Of a stretch of DNA of 64,000 bases, positions 25,848 through 35,646 are shown in pieces. The translations under genes and the position numbers were made by a program. The notes beneath the pieces are model-generated. The model did no database searches, was not told the DNA's origin, and saw only the letters and a list, made by a program, of their open reading frames with translations. Source of the DNA: Desulfotomaculum nigrificans DSM 574 (lineage in GTDB: Bacteria; Bacillota; Desulfotomaculia; Desulfotomaculales; Desulfotomaculaceae); assembly GCF_000189755.2 (NCBI RefSeq), contig NZ_KI912183.1:2966255-3030254 (forward strand), in the 5' to 3' direction. Every line of letters begins with the position of its first letter. Positions within the stretch are counted from its first letter, which is position 1.

Positions 25848-27563
25848 ATGGGGGAACTTACCAGTTTGGGCGGGTTTCTCACCTTTATACAGGTATTCTT
25901 TGCTGTTGTTATCGGACTTTACTTTTGGAATTTGCTCAAGGCCCAGCAGGGCAATAAATCTGCGGTGGAGAAAGAATCCCGCAAGGAAATGGAAAAACTA
26001 CAGCGGCTCAGGGCTATTTCTTTGACGGAACCGCTGGCGGAGAGAACCCGGCCGAAAAATTTTGATGAAATTATCGGTCAGGAAGAGGGGCTACGCTCTC
26101 TGCGGGCAGCTTTATGCGGTCCTAACCCGCAGCACGTTTTAATATATGGCCCCCCGGGGGTAGGCAAAACTGCTGCCGCCCGGTTGGTGCTGGAGGAGGC
26201 CAAAAAATCACCCAGTTCACCCTTTAAGGAAAAAGCCAAGTTTATTGAACTGGATGCCACCACCGCCCGCTTTGATGAGCGGGGTATTGCTGACCCCCTG
26301 ATTGGTTCGGTGCATGACCCCATTTACCAGGGAGCCGGGCCAATGGGTATGGCCGGCATTCCGCAGCCTAAGCCAGGGGCGGTGACCAAAGCCCACGGGG
26401 GTATACTGTTCATTGATGAGATTGGAGAACTGCACCCCATTCAGATGAATAAACTGTTAAAGGTACTGGAAGACCGCAAGGTGTTCCTGGAGAGTGCTTA
26501 CTACAGTTCCGAAGATACCAACATTCCTAGCCATATTCACGATATCTTCCAAAACGGCTTACCGGCGGATTTCCGTTTAGTGGGGGCCACCACCAGAACG
26601 CCGGAAGAAATTCCTCCGGCCATTCGCTCCCGCTGTCTGGAAATTTATTTTCGGTCCCTGTTGCCGGATGAAATTGAAAAAATTGCCGCCAATGCTTCGG
26701 AAAAGATTGGCCTGCCGTTGGAAAGAGGGGCTTTAGACGTGATTAAACGTTATGCCACCAACGGCCGGGAGGCCGTGAACATAATTCAAATTGCCGGTGG
26801 TATTGCCTTAACCGAAGGGCGTCAGGAAATTAAGGTAAAAGATGTTGAATGGGTGGTACATAGCGGCCAATATAGTCCACGGCCAGAACGTAAGATTAAT
26901 TCTCAGCCCCAGGTGGGGGTGGTCAACGGTTTAGCCGTTTATGGCCCCAATATGGGTATCTTGTCTGAAGTGGAAGCCACAGTTATTCCCACCGCTGCCG
27001 GCAGCGGACGGATTACCGTCACCGGCGTGGTGGAAGAAGAAGAACTCGGCGGCGGCGGCAAAAGGGTCCGCCGCAAGAGCATGGCCCGCAGTTCGGTGGA
27101 AAATGTGTTGACGGTACTGCGCCGGGTGATGGAAGTGGATCCCCGGAACTATGACATCCATGTCAACTTCCTGGGCAGCGGTCTGGTGGATGGCCCTTCT
27201 GCCGGGGTCACCATTGCCACCGCGGTGTATTCGGCCATTAAGGGCATCCCGGTGGACAACACCGTGGCCATGACCGGAGAAATTTCCATCCGGGGTCTGG
27301 TTAAGCCCGTGGGCGGCGTGGTGGCCAAAGTGGAGGCAGCCCGCCAGGCAGGGGTTAAAAAGGTGTTTATACCCAAGGAGAATTACCAGGAAATATTTAA
27401 AGATATGGAAGGCATTAACGTGGTGCCGGTGGAGTACCTGTCTGAGGTGATTAAAGGGGCCCTGCTGGAAATGCCGGAAACCGAGGTACAGTGGGAACCC
27501 ATGCCCGCCACCATGGACATTCCGGCTGCCGCCTTCTTATCCCAAAAGGCTTCCAAAACCTGA
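25848..27563 (+). CDS. lonB: Lon-like ATP-dependent protease LonB
   Basis: 571 aa. N-terminal membrane segment (about 8-28), AAA+ domain with Walker [14 protein letters not shown] and Walker B GGILFIDEIGEL, and a C-terminal Lon protease domain with catalytic Ser in DGPSAGV and Lys about 43 residues later in the KVEAARQAG region. It lacks the Lon N-terminal substrate domain. In Bacillus subtilis lonB is a forespore gene; a sporulation role here is by analogy. Start ATG after AAAGGAGG. Terminator at 27642. Confidence 0.93.
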   Translation: MGELTSLGGFLTFIQVFFAVVIGLYFWNLLKAQQGNKSAVEKESRKEMEKLQRLRAISLTEPLAERTRPKNFDEIIGQEEGLRSLRAALCGPNPQHVLIYGPPGVGKTAAARLVLEEAKKSPSSPFKEKAKFIELDATTARFDERGIADPLIGSVHDPIYQGAGPMGMAGIPQPKPGAVTKAHGGILFIDEIGELHPIQMNKLLKVLEDRKVFLESAYYSSEDTNIPSHIHDIFQNGLPADFRLVGATTRTPEEIPPAIRSRCLEIYFRSLLPDEIEKIAANASEKIGLPLERGALDVIKRYATNGREAVNIIQIAGGIALTEGRQEIKVKDVEWVVHSGQYSPRPERKINSQPQVGVVNGLAVYGPNMGILSEVEATVIPTAAGSGRITVTGVVEEEELGGGGKRVRRKSMARSSVENVLTVLRRVMEVDPRNYDIHVNFLGSGLVDGPSAGVTIATAVYSAIKGIPVDNTVAMTGEISIRGLVKPVGGVVAKVEAARQAGVKKVFIPKENYQEIFKDMEGINVVPVEYLSEVIKGALLEMPETEVQWEPMPATMDIPAAAFLSQKASKT

Positions 27564-27641
27564 TAAATGAAAAAATATATGTGAAAGGTGAAAAAACCTG
27601 TCAGGGAGAATATGCTTCAATAATTGTGTGCAGGCTTCCCC

Positions 27642-27667
27642 AACCCAGCTATTGCTGGGTTTTTTCC
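27642..27667 (+). terminator. terminator of lonB
   Basis: AACCCAGC (27642-27649) and GCTGGGTT (27654-27661) around TATT, followed by TTTT. Confidence 0.85.
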
Positions 27668-27778
27668 GTTATTGGTAATTATTGTTGTGGCAGGCTCTTA
27701 AACTTTTATGGTATCATTACTGTATTCTGATTCACTAGTTAACTGGCTACTGCTTAAAATACTAAAGGAGGTGCGGCA

Positions 27779-30211
27779 GTGAATTCCGAAATCAAATCTT
27801 TACCTTTACTCCCTTTACGGGGTATCCTGGTTTTCCCCTATATGGTGATTCATCTGGATGTGGGAAGGGAGAAATCCGTCCAAGCCATTGAAGAGGCGAT
27901 GGTTGAGGATAAAATAATTTTCCTGGCTACCCAAAAGGAAGCACAGACCGACGAACCGGATGTAGATGATATTTATCAAGTGGGCACGGTGGCTGAGGTT
28001 AAACAACTGTTAAAGTTGCCCGGTGGCACCATTAGGGTGTTGGTGGAAGGCATTGCCCGGGCCAAAATATTAAAATACCAGTCAACTGATCCCTATTTCC
28101 GGGTGGAAATCGAACAGTATGCCGAGTCAAATGAGAAGAATGCTGAAATAGAAGCCTTGATGCGCAGTCTGGTGTACCAGTTTGAACAATATGTTAAACT
28201 GTCCAAACGCATTCCACCGGAAACCGTAGTGTCGGTGGTGAACCTGGAAGAACCCGGCCGTTTGGCTGATATTATTGCTTCCCACCTGGCCCTGCGCATC
28301 GAAGATAAACAAAAGGTTTTAGAGGCCGTTGATATTGTGGCCCGCCTGGAGAAGCTCTGCGCTATTGTGGCCAAGGAATTGGAAATCGTGGAGCTGGAGC
28401 GCAAAATTAACATCCGGGTGCGCAAGCAAATGGAAAAATCCCAAAAGGAATACTACCTGCGGGAGCAAATGAAGGCCATCCAGAAGGAACTGGGCGAAAA
28501 GGATGAACGGGCTGCCGAGTGTGAAGAACTACGGGAAAAAATTGCCCGTATTAAACTGCCCAAGGAAGTGGAAGAAAAGGCCCTGAAAGAGGTTGACCGG
28601 TTGGAGAAGATGCCTCCTATGGCCGCCGAAGCAACCGTTGTCCGCAACTACCTGGATTGGTTGTTAAGCCTGCCCTGGAGCAAGAGTACCAGGGACCGGC
28701 TGGATATTAAAGCTGCCGAACAGATTTTAGATCAGGATCACTATGGATTAAAAGTGCCCAAGGAAAGAATTATTGAATATCTGGCTATCCGTAAGCTGGC
28801 CAAGAAAATGAAAGGCCCCATCCTGTGCCTGGTGGGACCGCCGGGGGTAGGTAAAACATCCCTGGGACGTTCCATTGCCCGGGCCCTGGAGCGCAAGTTT
28901 ATCCGTATCTCCCTGGGTGGCGTGCGGGATGAAGCGGAAATTCGCGGCCACCGGCGTACCTATGTGGGGGCCATGCCCGGTCGGGTGATCCAGGGCATGC
29001 GCCAGGCCGGTTCTAAGAACCCGGTCTTCCTGCTGGATGAAATCGATAAGATGGCCAGTGACTTCCGTGGTGATCCGGCCGCAGCCCTGTTAGAAGTACT
29101 GGACCCAGAACAGAACAGCACCTTTAGCGATCACTACATTGAGTCACCCTTTGATTTATCCAACGTAATGTTTATTACCACTGCCAATAATATGTGGAAT
29201 ATTCCCCGGCCGCTGTTGGACCGGATGGAAGTAATTCAAATATCTGGGTATACTGAAGAAGAGAAACTGGAAATTGCCAAACGACACCTGCTGCCCAAGC
29301 AAATTAAGGAGCACGGCCTCACCGAGGAAATGCTCACGGTTTCTGAAAACACCATCCTTAAGGTGATCAGAGAGTACACCCGGGAATCTGGTGTGCGTAA
29401 CCTGGAACGCAATCTAGCCTCCCTGTGCCGAAAGGCAGCCAAGAAGATTGTGGTCGGCGAAGCGGCAAAGGTGAAGATCACCACGCAGAACCTGGAACAG
29501 TTTCTGGGTATCCCCAAATACCGCTACGGTGTAGCCGAGCAAAATGATGAAGTGGGCATCGTTACCGGGATGGCCTGGACTGAAGTGGGTGGTGACACCC
29601 TGGTGATTGAGGTCACCACCTATAAAGGCAACGGCCGCCTGACCCTTACCGGTAAACTGGGGGATGTGATGAAGGAATCTGCCCAGGCGGGCTACAGCTA
29701 CGTGCGCAGCCGGGCCGGCGAGCTGGGCATTGATGAGGAACTGTTTGAAAAATGGGATATGCACATTCACATTCCCGAAGGTGCCATTCCCAAAGACGGA
29801 CCCTCAGCCGGTATTACGATGGCCACTGCCATGGCTTCGGTGCTGACTGGCCGTAAGGTCCGCCACGATGTGGCCATGACCGGTGAAATTACCCTGCGGG
29901 GCCGGGTACTGCCCGTTGGTGGTATTAAAGAAAAGGTGATGGCCGCTCACCGGGCCGGTATTAAGGTAATCATCCTGCCCAGAGATAATCAAAAGGACCT
30001 GGAAGATATTCCTGCCAACATTAAAAAGCAGTTGCAGTTTAAACCGGTGGATCATATGGATCAAGTGTTGGAAATCGCGCTGCTGGAGAAGGAGGAAGTT
30101 GCTGCCATTGTATCAACTCCGGAAGCAGCAGCCACCCTGGAGAACCCTCATTTCACTCCGGTGGAGCACCAGGAGGTTCAAGAACAAGGAGGAACCCAGT
30201 TACCATCGTGA
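27779..30211 (+). CDS. lon: ATP-dependent protease La (Lon)
   Basis: 810 aa, full length. N-terminal substrate-binding domain ([20 protein letters not shown]), coiled-coil linker, AAA+ domain with Walker [13 protein letters not shown] and Walker [11 protein letters not shown], and a protease domain with catalytic Ser in [10 protein letters not shown] and Lys in [17 protein letters not shown] start after AAAGGAGGT. It degrades misfolded and regulatory proteins in the cytoplasm. It overlaps engB by 4 bp. Confidence 0.97.
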   Translation: MNSEIKSLPLLPLRGILVFPYMVIHLDVGREKSVQAIEEAMVEDKIIFLATQKEAQTDEPDVDDIYQVGTVAEVKQLLKLPGGTIRVLVEGIARAKILKYQSTDPYFRVEIEQYAESNEKNAEIEALMRSLVYQFEQYVKLSKRIPPETVVSVVNLEEPGRLADIIASHLALRIEDKQKVLEAVDIVARLEKLCAIVAKELEIVELERKINIRVRKQMEKSQKEYYLREQMKAIQKELGEKDERAAECEELREKIARIKLPKEVEEKALKEVDRLEKMPPMAAEATVVRNYLDWLLSLPWSKSTRDRLDIKAAEQILDQDHYGLKVPKERIIEYLAIRKLAKKMKGPILCLVGPPGVGKTSLGRSIARALERKFIRISLGGVRDEAEIRGHRRTYVGAMPGRVIQGMRQAGSKNPVFLLDEIDKMASDFRGDPAAALLEVLDPEQNSTFSDHYIESPFDLSNVMFITTANNMWNIPRPLLDRMEVIQISGYTEEEKLEIAKRHLLPKQIKEHGLTEEMLTVSENTILKVIREYTRESGVRNLERNLASLCRKAAKKIVVGEAAKVKITTQNLEQFLGIPKYRYGVAEQNDEVGIVTGMAWTEVGGDTLVIEVTTYKGNGRLTLTGKLGDVMKESAQAGYSYVRSRAGELGIDEELFEKWDMHIHIPEGAIPKDGPSAGITMATAMASVLTGRKVRHDVAMTGEITLRGRVLPVGGIKEKVMAAHRAGIKVIILPRDNQKDLEDIPANIKKQLQFKPVDHMDQVLEIALLEKEEVAAIVSTPEAAATLENPHFTPVEHQEVQEQGGTQLPS

Positions 30212-30801
30212 AAATAGTTACCGCAGAATTTGTCACCAGTGCCGTCAACCCCGGGGGTTATCCTCCGGAGGATTTACCGGAAGTGGCCTTTGTCGGCCGC
30301 TCCAATGTAGGTAAGTCATCTTTAATCAATAAATTGGTCAACCGCCGGGGGCTGGCGAAGACCAGCAGTACGCCCGGCCGTACCCAGCTAATTAACTTTT
30401 TTAAAGTAAACAACCGGTTCTTACTGGTGGACCTTCCCGGCTACGGTTTTGCCAAAGTACCGGAAACAGTCCGGGCTAAGTGGGGCCAAATGATCGAAGG
30501 TTACCTAAAGAACAGGGAATCATTAAAGGGCGTGTTCCAATTGGTGGATTGCCGCCATACCCCCACCGTCCAGGACCGGCAAATGTATGAATGGCTGCTG
30601 CACTACCAGGTGCCCACCGTGGTGGTGGCCACCAAAGTGGATAAGCTGTCCAACAACCAGTGGGCTAAACAGCAGGCAGTGATTAAAAAAACCCTTTCCC
30701 TGGCACCGGAGCACCTGTTAATTGCCTTCTCGGCAGAAACCGGCCGGGGCCGGGACGAGTTGCTGCAAGTGATCAGCCATTGGGTATTTACCGCCGATTA
30801 A
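30208..30801 (+). CDS. engB: ribosome-biogenesis GTPase EngB/YsxC
   Basis: 197 aa, TrmE-Era-EngA-EngB-Septin family. G1 [13 protein letters not shown]2 region STPGRTQ, G3 [11 protein letters not shown]4 TKVDK. The GTG start overlaps the lon stop (GTGA), so it is coupled to lon, a pairing widely conserved in Firmicutes. It helps assemble the 50S subunit. Confidence 0.95.
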   Translation: MKIVTAEFVTSAVNPGGYPPEDLPEVAFVGRSNVGKSSLINKLVNRRGLAKTSSTPGRTQLINFFKVNNRFLLVDLPGYGFAKVPETVRAKWGQMIEGYLKNRESLKGVFQLVDCRHTPTVQDRQMYEWLLHYQVPTVVVATKVDKLSNNQWAKQQAVIKKTLSLAPEHLLIAFSAETGRGRDELLQVISHWVFTAD

Positions 30802-30817
30802 TAAGGCGGTTTTTTTA
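30790..30817 (+). terminator. terminator of lon-engB
   Basis: ACCGCC (30790-30795) and GGCGGT (30805-30810), followed by TTTTTT. It overlaps the engB stop codon. Confidence 0.85.
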
Positions 30818-31160
30818 TGCCCATATACTTTTTCAACATAGGCTTTTATAGCAGTAACTAAGGTCACAAAAATTATCTTTAGCATTAGTTTTAAGAAAAA
30901 ACTGAATAATTGAAAAGTGTAGTAAGCCTTGCGGCCTATGGTGACACGATTTTGTTTAAATGTTTTTTGCTCCGGCATGCATAAATGGCAGTATAAGAGT
31001 AAGAATAAATATTCAGCAAAGGCGATACGAAACTTTTAGACCGGATACATTATCGCTGCTGTTCTCTGTAAAGGCGGTTTTCTAAAATTCGCTGGATATT
31101 CGCAGCCGGCATAATGGTGGCTGAAGAAAATCCAGGTTAGGCTCAGGGGAAGTGGAACCA
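30818..31160. other. intergenic region before the germination operons
   Basis: About 340 bp with no credible gene. It should hold the promoter of the first germination operon, expected to be forespore sigma-G type. I did not find a -35/-10 pair with correct spacing. Confidence 0.4.
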
Positions 31161-32264
31161 ATGCGGGAGGAAGGAAAAATTTCGGCCTATCAGGCTATGG
31201 TTTATCAAGTGAGCATTGTTTTGGCTACAGCCATCTTATTCGTCCCGACTATTACAACAAGGCATGCAAAGCAGGATGCCTGGCTGTCCGTAATCATGGC
31301 CTGTATTTTTGGCTGTCTTCAGGTTTGTACAGCCGTCAGCCTGTCCCGGCGCTTCCCGAATGCATCGGTTGTGCAGTATACACCACTAATTCTCGGTAAG
31401 GTGCCGGGCAAGGTGGTGGGATTTGTTTATCTCTTCTATTTCTTCTACGTTGGTTATTTCATATTGCAAGAATTTGCCGCCCTGATGTGTTCCTCCTATA
31501 TGCTGCGAACGCCTTCTATTGTTTTTATGCTTGTTCTTTCTCTGCTTGCTGCTTATGCGGCTTATGGCGGGCTTGAGGTGATCTGCCGGACGAGCTCTAT
31601 TGTTTTGACGGTTGTAATGGCAACGCTGGTATTAATAGCTGCCTTAATTATCAAAGATATTAAAATATGGCGCTTCTTACCTGTTCTGGAGAACGGGTTC
31701 GGCCCAATGTTGCTGGGAGCAATTTCACCCGGCGGATGGTTTGGGGAAACCGCCGTGATCCTGATGCTCTACCCATTTATAAATAATAAAGAAAAAGTGG
31801 TTAAGACCAGCTTCCTGGCCATTCTAATCCTTTTTATAACCATGGAGGTGGTAGTTACCGGAGCAATTGGACTACTCGGCCCGACGGAAACAGCCTCTTT
31901 TCTTTTCCCCACCTTCAATATGGCCCGTCGGATTAAATTAGAGGCGCTACCGTTTTTGGAACGGCTGGATGCTCTTTTCATGATGGTCTGGGTGGCGGCT
32001 ATGCTGATTAAGTTAACCACTTTCTTTTTCGCCGGGGTGCTTGCCCTGTCGCAGTGGCTCAACGTCAAAGACTATCGCCCGTTAATCTTACCCTCCATGG
32101 CCATAATGGTAGCGCTGGCGGTACAGGCCTGGAAAAATATTACCGAGTTATTTACTTTTTCCAGAGAAGTATTCCCCTTAACTATTATTTTTGTCAATTT
32201 TATAATCACCTTTTTTCTTTTAATCATCGCCGGTTTTCGCAATATTTCCACCAGGAATACATGA
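31161..32264 (+). CDS. spore germination receptor B subunit (GerAB/Spore_permease family), operon 1
   Basis: 367 aa, about ten membrane segments of the APC-like Spore_permease fold (PF03845). It opens with KISAYQAMVYQVSIVLATAI, typical of GerAB proteins. GTG 31152 is also in frame, but the GGGGA site favours ATG 31161. The B subunit binds or transports the germinant in the spore inner membrane. It is first in the order B-A-C. Confidence 0.88.
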   Translation: MREEGKISAYQAMVYQVSIVLATAILFVPTITTRHAKQDAWLSVIMACIFGCLQVCTAVSLSRRFPNASVVQYTPLILGKVPGKVVGFVYLFYFFYVGYFILQEFAALMCSSYMLRTPSIVFMLVLSLLAAYAAYGGLEVICRTSSIVLTVVMATLVLIAALIIKDIKIWRFLPVLENGFGPMLLGAISPGGWFGETAVILMLYPFINNKEKVVKTSFLAILILFITMEVVVTGAIGLLGPTETASFLFPTFNMARRIKLEALPFLERLDALFMMVWVAAMLIKLTTFFFAGVLALSQWLNVKDYRPLILPSMAIMVALAVQAWKNITELFTFSREVFPLTIIFVNFIITFFLLIIAGFRNISTRNT

Positions 32265-32305
32265 CTATTACTTGCGGCGCTATAAAAAAGGAAGGTGTTC
32301 TTTCT

Positions 32306-33955
32306 GTGCGAAAGCGTATTGTAAAAAAGCTGCACCGTTTGATCCGGAATTATGCATGTAAGACCACAGAAAAAAACATCTGCCCGGATGACATGGACTG
32401 GGTTCATCAAACTGCTGTGGAAAAGTACGATTTGGAGCGTATTCCCATCGAGGCGGACCTGGCGGCCAATATTAAGCGTCTGAAGGGAATATACGGTGTT
32501 TGTCCGGATTTCATTATCCGACAGTTTGAAATAGGAGGCGGCATCGCGGAAGCGGCGGTAATTTTCCTGGATGGTATGGTAGAACGGGTACTTTTAAGCG
32601 AAAACCTGCTCAAACCGTTAATGATCCATTACAGGCCACTTAAACCAGTGCAGGGTTCCTTCCTGGAGCAAATTTTACGTGTTGTCCTTCCCGTGGACGT
32701 GGTCAGAAAGTGTGTTAACCTGCACGACGTAATCGATCATGTTATGGAAGGCGCTGTTGTTCTTTTAGTGGACGGCGAACCAAGGGGTCTGGCGCTGGAG
32801 GCCGCCGGGTTTAAAACCCGTGTTCCGGAAGAACCGATGACAGAAGCGGTGGTACGGGGGCCCCGGGAGGGATTTACCGAAGCTTTGCATACCAACATTA
32901 CCCTTCTGCGACGGCGGCTCAAGACGCCAAACCTGCTACTGGAAAGCATGGTCCTCGGACGGATCAGCCATACGCAGGTTGTGGTGGGATACGTCAGGGG
33001 CCTGGCTGCGCCGGAACTGGTTGCCGAAGTCAGGGAGAGGCTTCAGCGTATCGATATCGACGGTATTCTCGAATCAAATTACCTGGAGGAAATGCTGCGG
33101 GATCATCCTCTTTCCTTTTTCCCGCAGGCCATTACTACCGAACGGCCGGACCGGGTGGCAGCCAACCTGCTTGAAGGACGGGTAGCTATATTCACTGAAA
33201 ACACACCTCATGTCCTCATTTTGCCAGGTGAATTTGTAGCCCACATGCAGAGCCCGGAGGATTTTTACCACCACTTTGTCCTGGGCGTTTCTATTCGCCT
33301 TTTGCGCTGGAGCGCTTTCGCCGTTTCTCTTCTCCTCCCGTCCATTTATGTGGCTGTGACCACCTTCCATCAGGAAATGATTCCCACCAGGCTTCTTTTA
33401 AGCATCGTCGCCGCACGTGAGGGGGTGCCTTTCCCGGCCGTGGTGGAAGCACTGGTGATGGAAATTGCCTTCGAAATTTTAAGGGAGGCCGGTGTGCGTT
33501 TGCCCAGGGCGGTAGGTCAGGCAGTAAGCATTGTCGGTGCGCTGGTGATCGGTGAAGCAGCGGTAACGGCAGGTATAGTATCGCCGCTGATGGTAATTGT
33601 GGTGGCCTTAACAGGGATTTCCTCCTTTCTCTCACCTTCCTTTGATCTGGCTATTTCCATCCGCATTTTGCGCTTTATAATGATGATCCTGGCCGGTTTG
33701 CTGGGCCTTTTCGGCGTGGCCGCAGGAGTGCTTGCCATCCTGATCCATCTCTCCGGGATGCGTTCTTTTGGAGTGCCGTACCTGGCCGGATTAACCCCTT
33801 TTCACCCTGATGACTGGAAAGATGTTTTTATCAGAGCACCGATATGGGTGATGAGCAGGCGTCCCGCAGAACTTTCCAAAAGCAACCGGAAACGGCAGGC
33901 GCCCGGTCTAAAGCCTGAACCGCCAGACCGGCACCATCAGGGGGGAAGATCTTGA
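32306..33955 (+). CDS. spore germination receptor A subunit (GerAA family), operon 1
   Basis: 549 aa. A soluble N-terminal domain (about 1-290) with FLDGMVERVLL and EAVVRGPREGFTEAL, then membrane segments including RLPRAVGQAVSIVGALVIGE, the hallmark of GerA/KA proteins. The frame extends upstream to 32054 inside the B gene, but GGAAGG followed by GTG 32306 marks the start. It overlaps the C gene by 4 bp. It acts as the channel-like subunit of the receptor. Confidence 0.9.
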   Translation: MRKRIVKKLHRLIRNYACKTTEKNICPDDMDWVHQTAVEKYDLERIPIEADLAANIKRLKGIYGVCPDFIIRQFEIGGGIAEAAVIFLDGMVERVLLSENLLKPLMIHYRPLKPVQGSFLEQILRVVLPVDVVRKCVNLHDVIDHVMEGAVVLLVDGEPRGLALEAAGFKTRVPEEPMTEAVVRGPREGFTEALHTNITLLRRRLKTPNLLLESMVLGRISHTQVVVGYVRGLAAPELVAEVRERLQRIDIDGILESNYLEEMLRDHPLSFFPQAITTERPDRVAANLLEGRVAIFTENTPHVLILPGEFVAHMQSPEDFYHHFVLGVSIRLLRWSAFAVSLLLPSIYVAVTTFHQEMIPTRLLLSIVAAREGVPFPAVVEALVMEIAFEILREAGVRLPRAVGQAVSIVGALVIGEAAVTAGIVSPLMVIVVALTGISSFLSPSFDLAISIRILRFIMMILAGLLGLFGVAAGVLAILIHLSGMRSFGVPYLAGLTPFHPDDWKDVFIRAPIWVMSRRPAELSKSNRKRQAPGLKPEPPDRHHQGGRS

Positions 33956-35166
33956 AACGCCGCATCAGGTTGATTATACTGGTTTTTCTTATTTGCTTAA
34001 TCGCCGGTTGCTGGGACATGCGGGAAGTAGAGGATCTCGGTTATGTTATGGCTATGGCCATCGATAGGAACCCTCAGGAGCAAATCCGGATCATTGCCCA
34101 GGTGCCCAATCCGCGTGTACTCGGAGGTGGAGAGCGGGGAGGAATTACACCCGGGGCCAGTATTGCTGCCAAGCCTTACCGCAACTATGAGGGAACCGGC
34201 CCCACCGTTTTTGATGCGCTGCGGGAGATTTCCCATGAATCATCCCGGCGGCTGTTTTTTGCCCAGAATCGTACCCTTATCTTCAGTGAAGCAATGGCTG
34301 AAAAAGGTGTGAATGATGTACTCGACTTTTTAAAACGCAGTGTAGAGATCCGGCGTGGTTTAACAATGGTCTTCGTTGCCCGCGGAGAACCGGCAAAAAT
34401 ACTCGATACTCCTAACCCCCATGCTATTTTACCGGCGCTCCGTATAGATGACATCGTGCGCTGGCGAGGACAAACTTCCAGGTTTGCACCTGTTCCTCTA
34501 TCCCGGTTTTTGGAAGCTTTGAGCATGGAAGGACAGGAACCTTATGCAGGTGTAATTGAAGTGGCTTCAAACCCTAAGGCACAAGTCAAGGAGGGTGAAA
34601 AGGCAGCTCCCGAACCGTCCTCAACCATCCGGCTTACCGGGGCCGCCCTCTTCCGCAATGACCGTATGGCGGGGTTTCTTGATGAAACCGAAACTCGCGG
34701 ACTTTTATGGGTACTCAACGAGGTGAGAGGAGGGCAAATTGTTTTCCCTTGCCCCGGCCAGGAGGAGAAAAAGGTTACCGTAGAAATTATGCGTGCCAAT
34801 GCTAAGATTGAACCGGAAATTACAGAAGACGGAATTATTATGACGGTAAAAATCCGGGAAGAAGGTAACCTTGTTGAAGTGGAAGGACCCCTTGATGTCT
34901 CTAAACCGGAGGTAATTAAAGAACTGGACCGTTTGCACGCGGCGGCTATCAGCAATGAAGTAATGGCTGCCGTGTATAAAGCACAGGAATTGGGCTCCGA
35001 CGCCTTCGGTTTCGGAGAAGCGTTCCGACGTAAATTCCCCCGGGAATGGAAGAAAATTAAGAAAGATTGGCCGGAAATTTTTACGGGCATTAAGGTACGC
35101 GTCCAAGTAGTTGCCCACATTCGACGCATCGGGATGATCGGCCCACCACCGCTTTTGGTTCATTAA
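33952..35166 (+). CDS. spore germination receptor C subunit (Ger(x)C lipoprotein), operon 1
   Basis: 404 aa, TTG start overlapping the A stop (TTGA) after GGGGGAAG. Lipobox IAGC (Cys20), followed by WDMREVEDLGYVMAMAIDR, typical of GerC proteins. It lies on the outer face of the spore inner membrane and needs Lgt. It completes the B-A-C receptor. Confidence 0.9.
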   Translation: MKRRIRLIILVFLICLIAGCWDMREVEDLGYVMAMAIDRNPQEQIRIIAQVPNPRVLGGGERGGITPGASIAAKPYRNYEGTGPTVFDALREISHESSRRLFFAQNRTLIFSEAMAEKGVNDVLDFLKRSVEIRRGLTMVFVARGEPAKILDTPNPHAILPALRIDDIVRWRGQTSRFAPVPLSRFLEALSMEGQEPYAGVIEVASNPKAQVKEGEKAAPEPSSTIRLTGAALFRNDRMAGFLDETETRGLLWVLNEVRGGQIVFPCPGQEEKKVTVEIMRANAKIEPEITEDGIIMTVKIREEGNLVEVEGPLDVSKPEVIKELDRLHAAAISNEVMAAVYKAQELGSDAFGFGEAFRRKFPREWKKIKKDWPEIFTGIKVRVQVVAHIRRIGMIGPPPLLVH

Positions 35167-35212
35167 ATAATTGCATTTAAAACTCAAACCGTTTGAGACA
35201 GGATGGTTGAGA

Positions 35213-35455
35213 ATGCTGTTAAATGTTTTACTGATTTTAACCGGCTTTGCGGTTATCGCCGCCATGGAGCTGCCCAGGTTAATTAAACAAAAAATTTACC
35301 GCGAAATAGTAATTTTCTTTGTTTTGATTGCCCTTGGAATCACTTTAAGTCTGGGTCAAGTTTTGCAACTGCCCATACCGAATGTTACAAAGGGCATTGA
35401 AACCGTTACCAGCCCAATATTTAAGTCTATGGAAAAAATTCTTTCGCCTGAGTAA
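35213..35455 (+). CDS. small membrane protein after germination operon 1
   Basis: About 80 aa from ATG 35213 (the frame is open from TTG 35171). Two hydrophobic stretches, LLNVLLILTGFAVIAAMELP and IVIFFVLIALGITLSLGQVL, are separated by a basic RLIKQKIYRE loop. Small two-helix proteins of this kind often accompany ger operons and may modulate receptors, but the role here is unknown. The ribosome site is weak. Confidence 0.65.
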   Translation: MLLNVLLILTGFAVIAAMELPRLIKQKIYREIVIFFVLIALGITLSLGQVLQLPIPNVTKGIETVTSPIFKSMEKILSPE

Positions 35456-35646
35456 TTGTTATAGAACCTAATTACATTGGCATCACGGTTAATATCGCAC
35501 GCTGGGAAGAAGAAACTACAGTTTGGCAGGCATAGTCCTTGGTTTGAAACTTTACATCGGCAAAATACAAATTTTATCACTAACATCAATCCGTAATAAA
35601 TTTAATGGTGCACTGCGCATAGATTGAGATTCTTAGAGGGGATCCC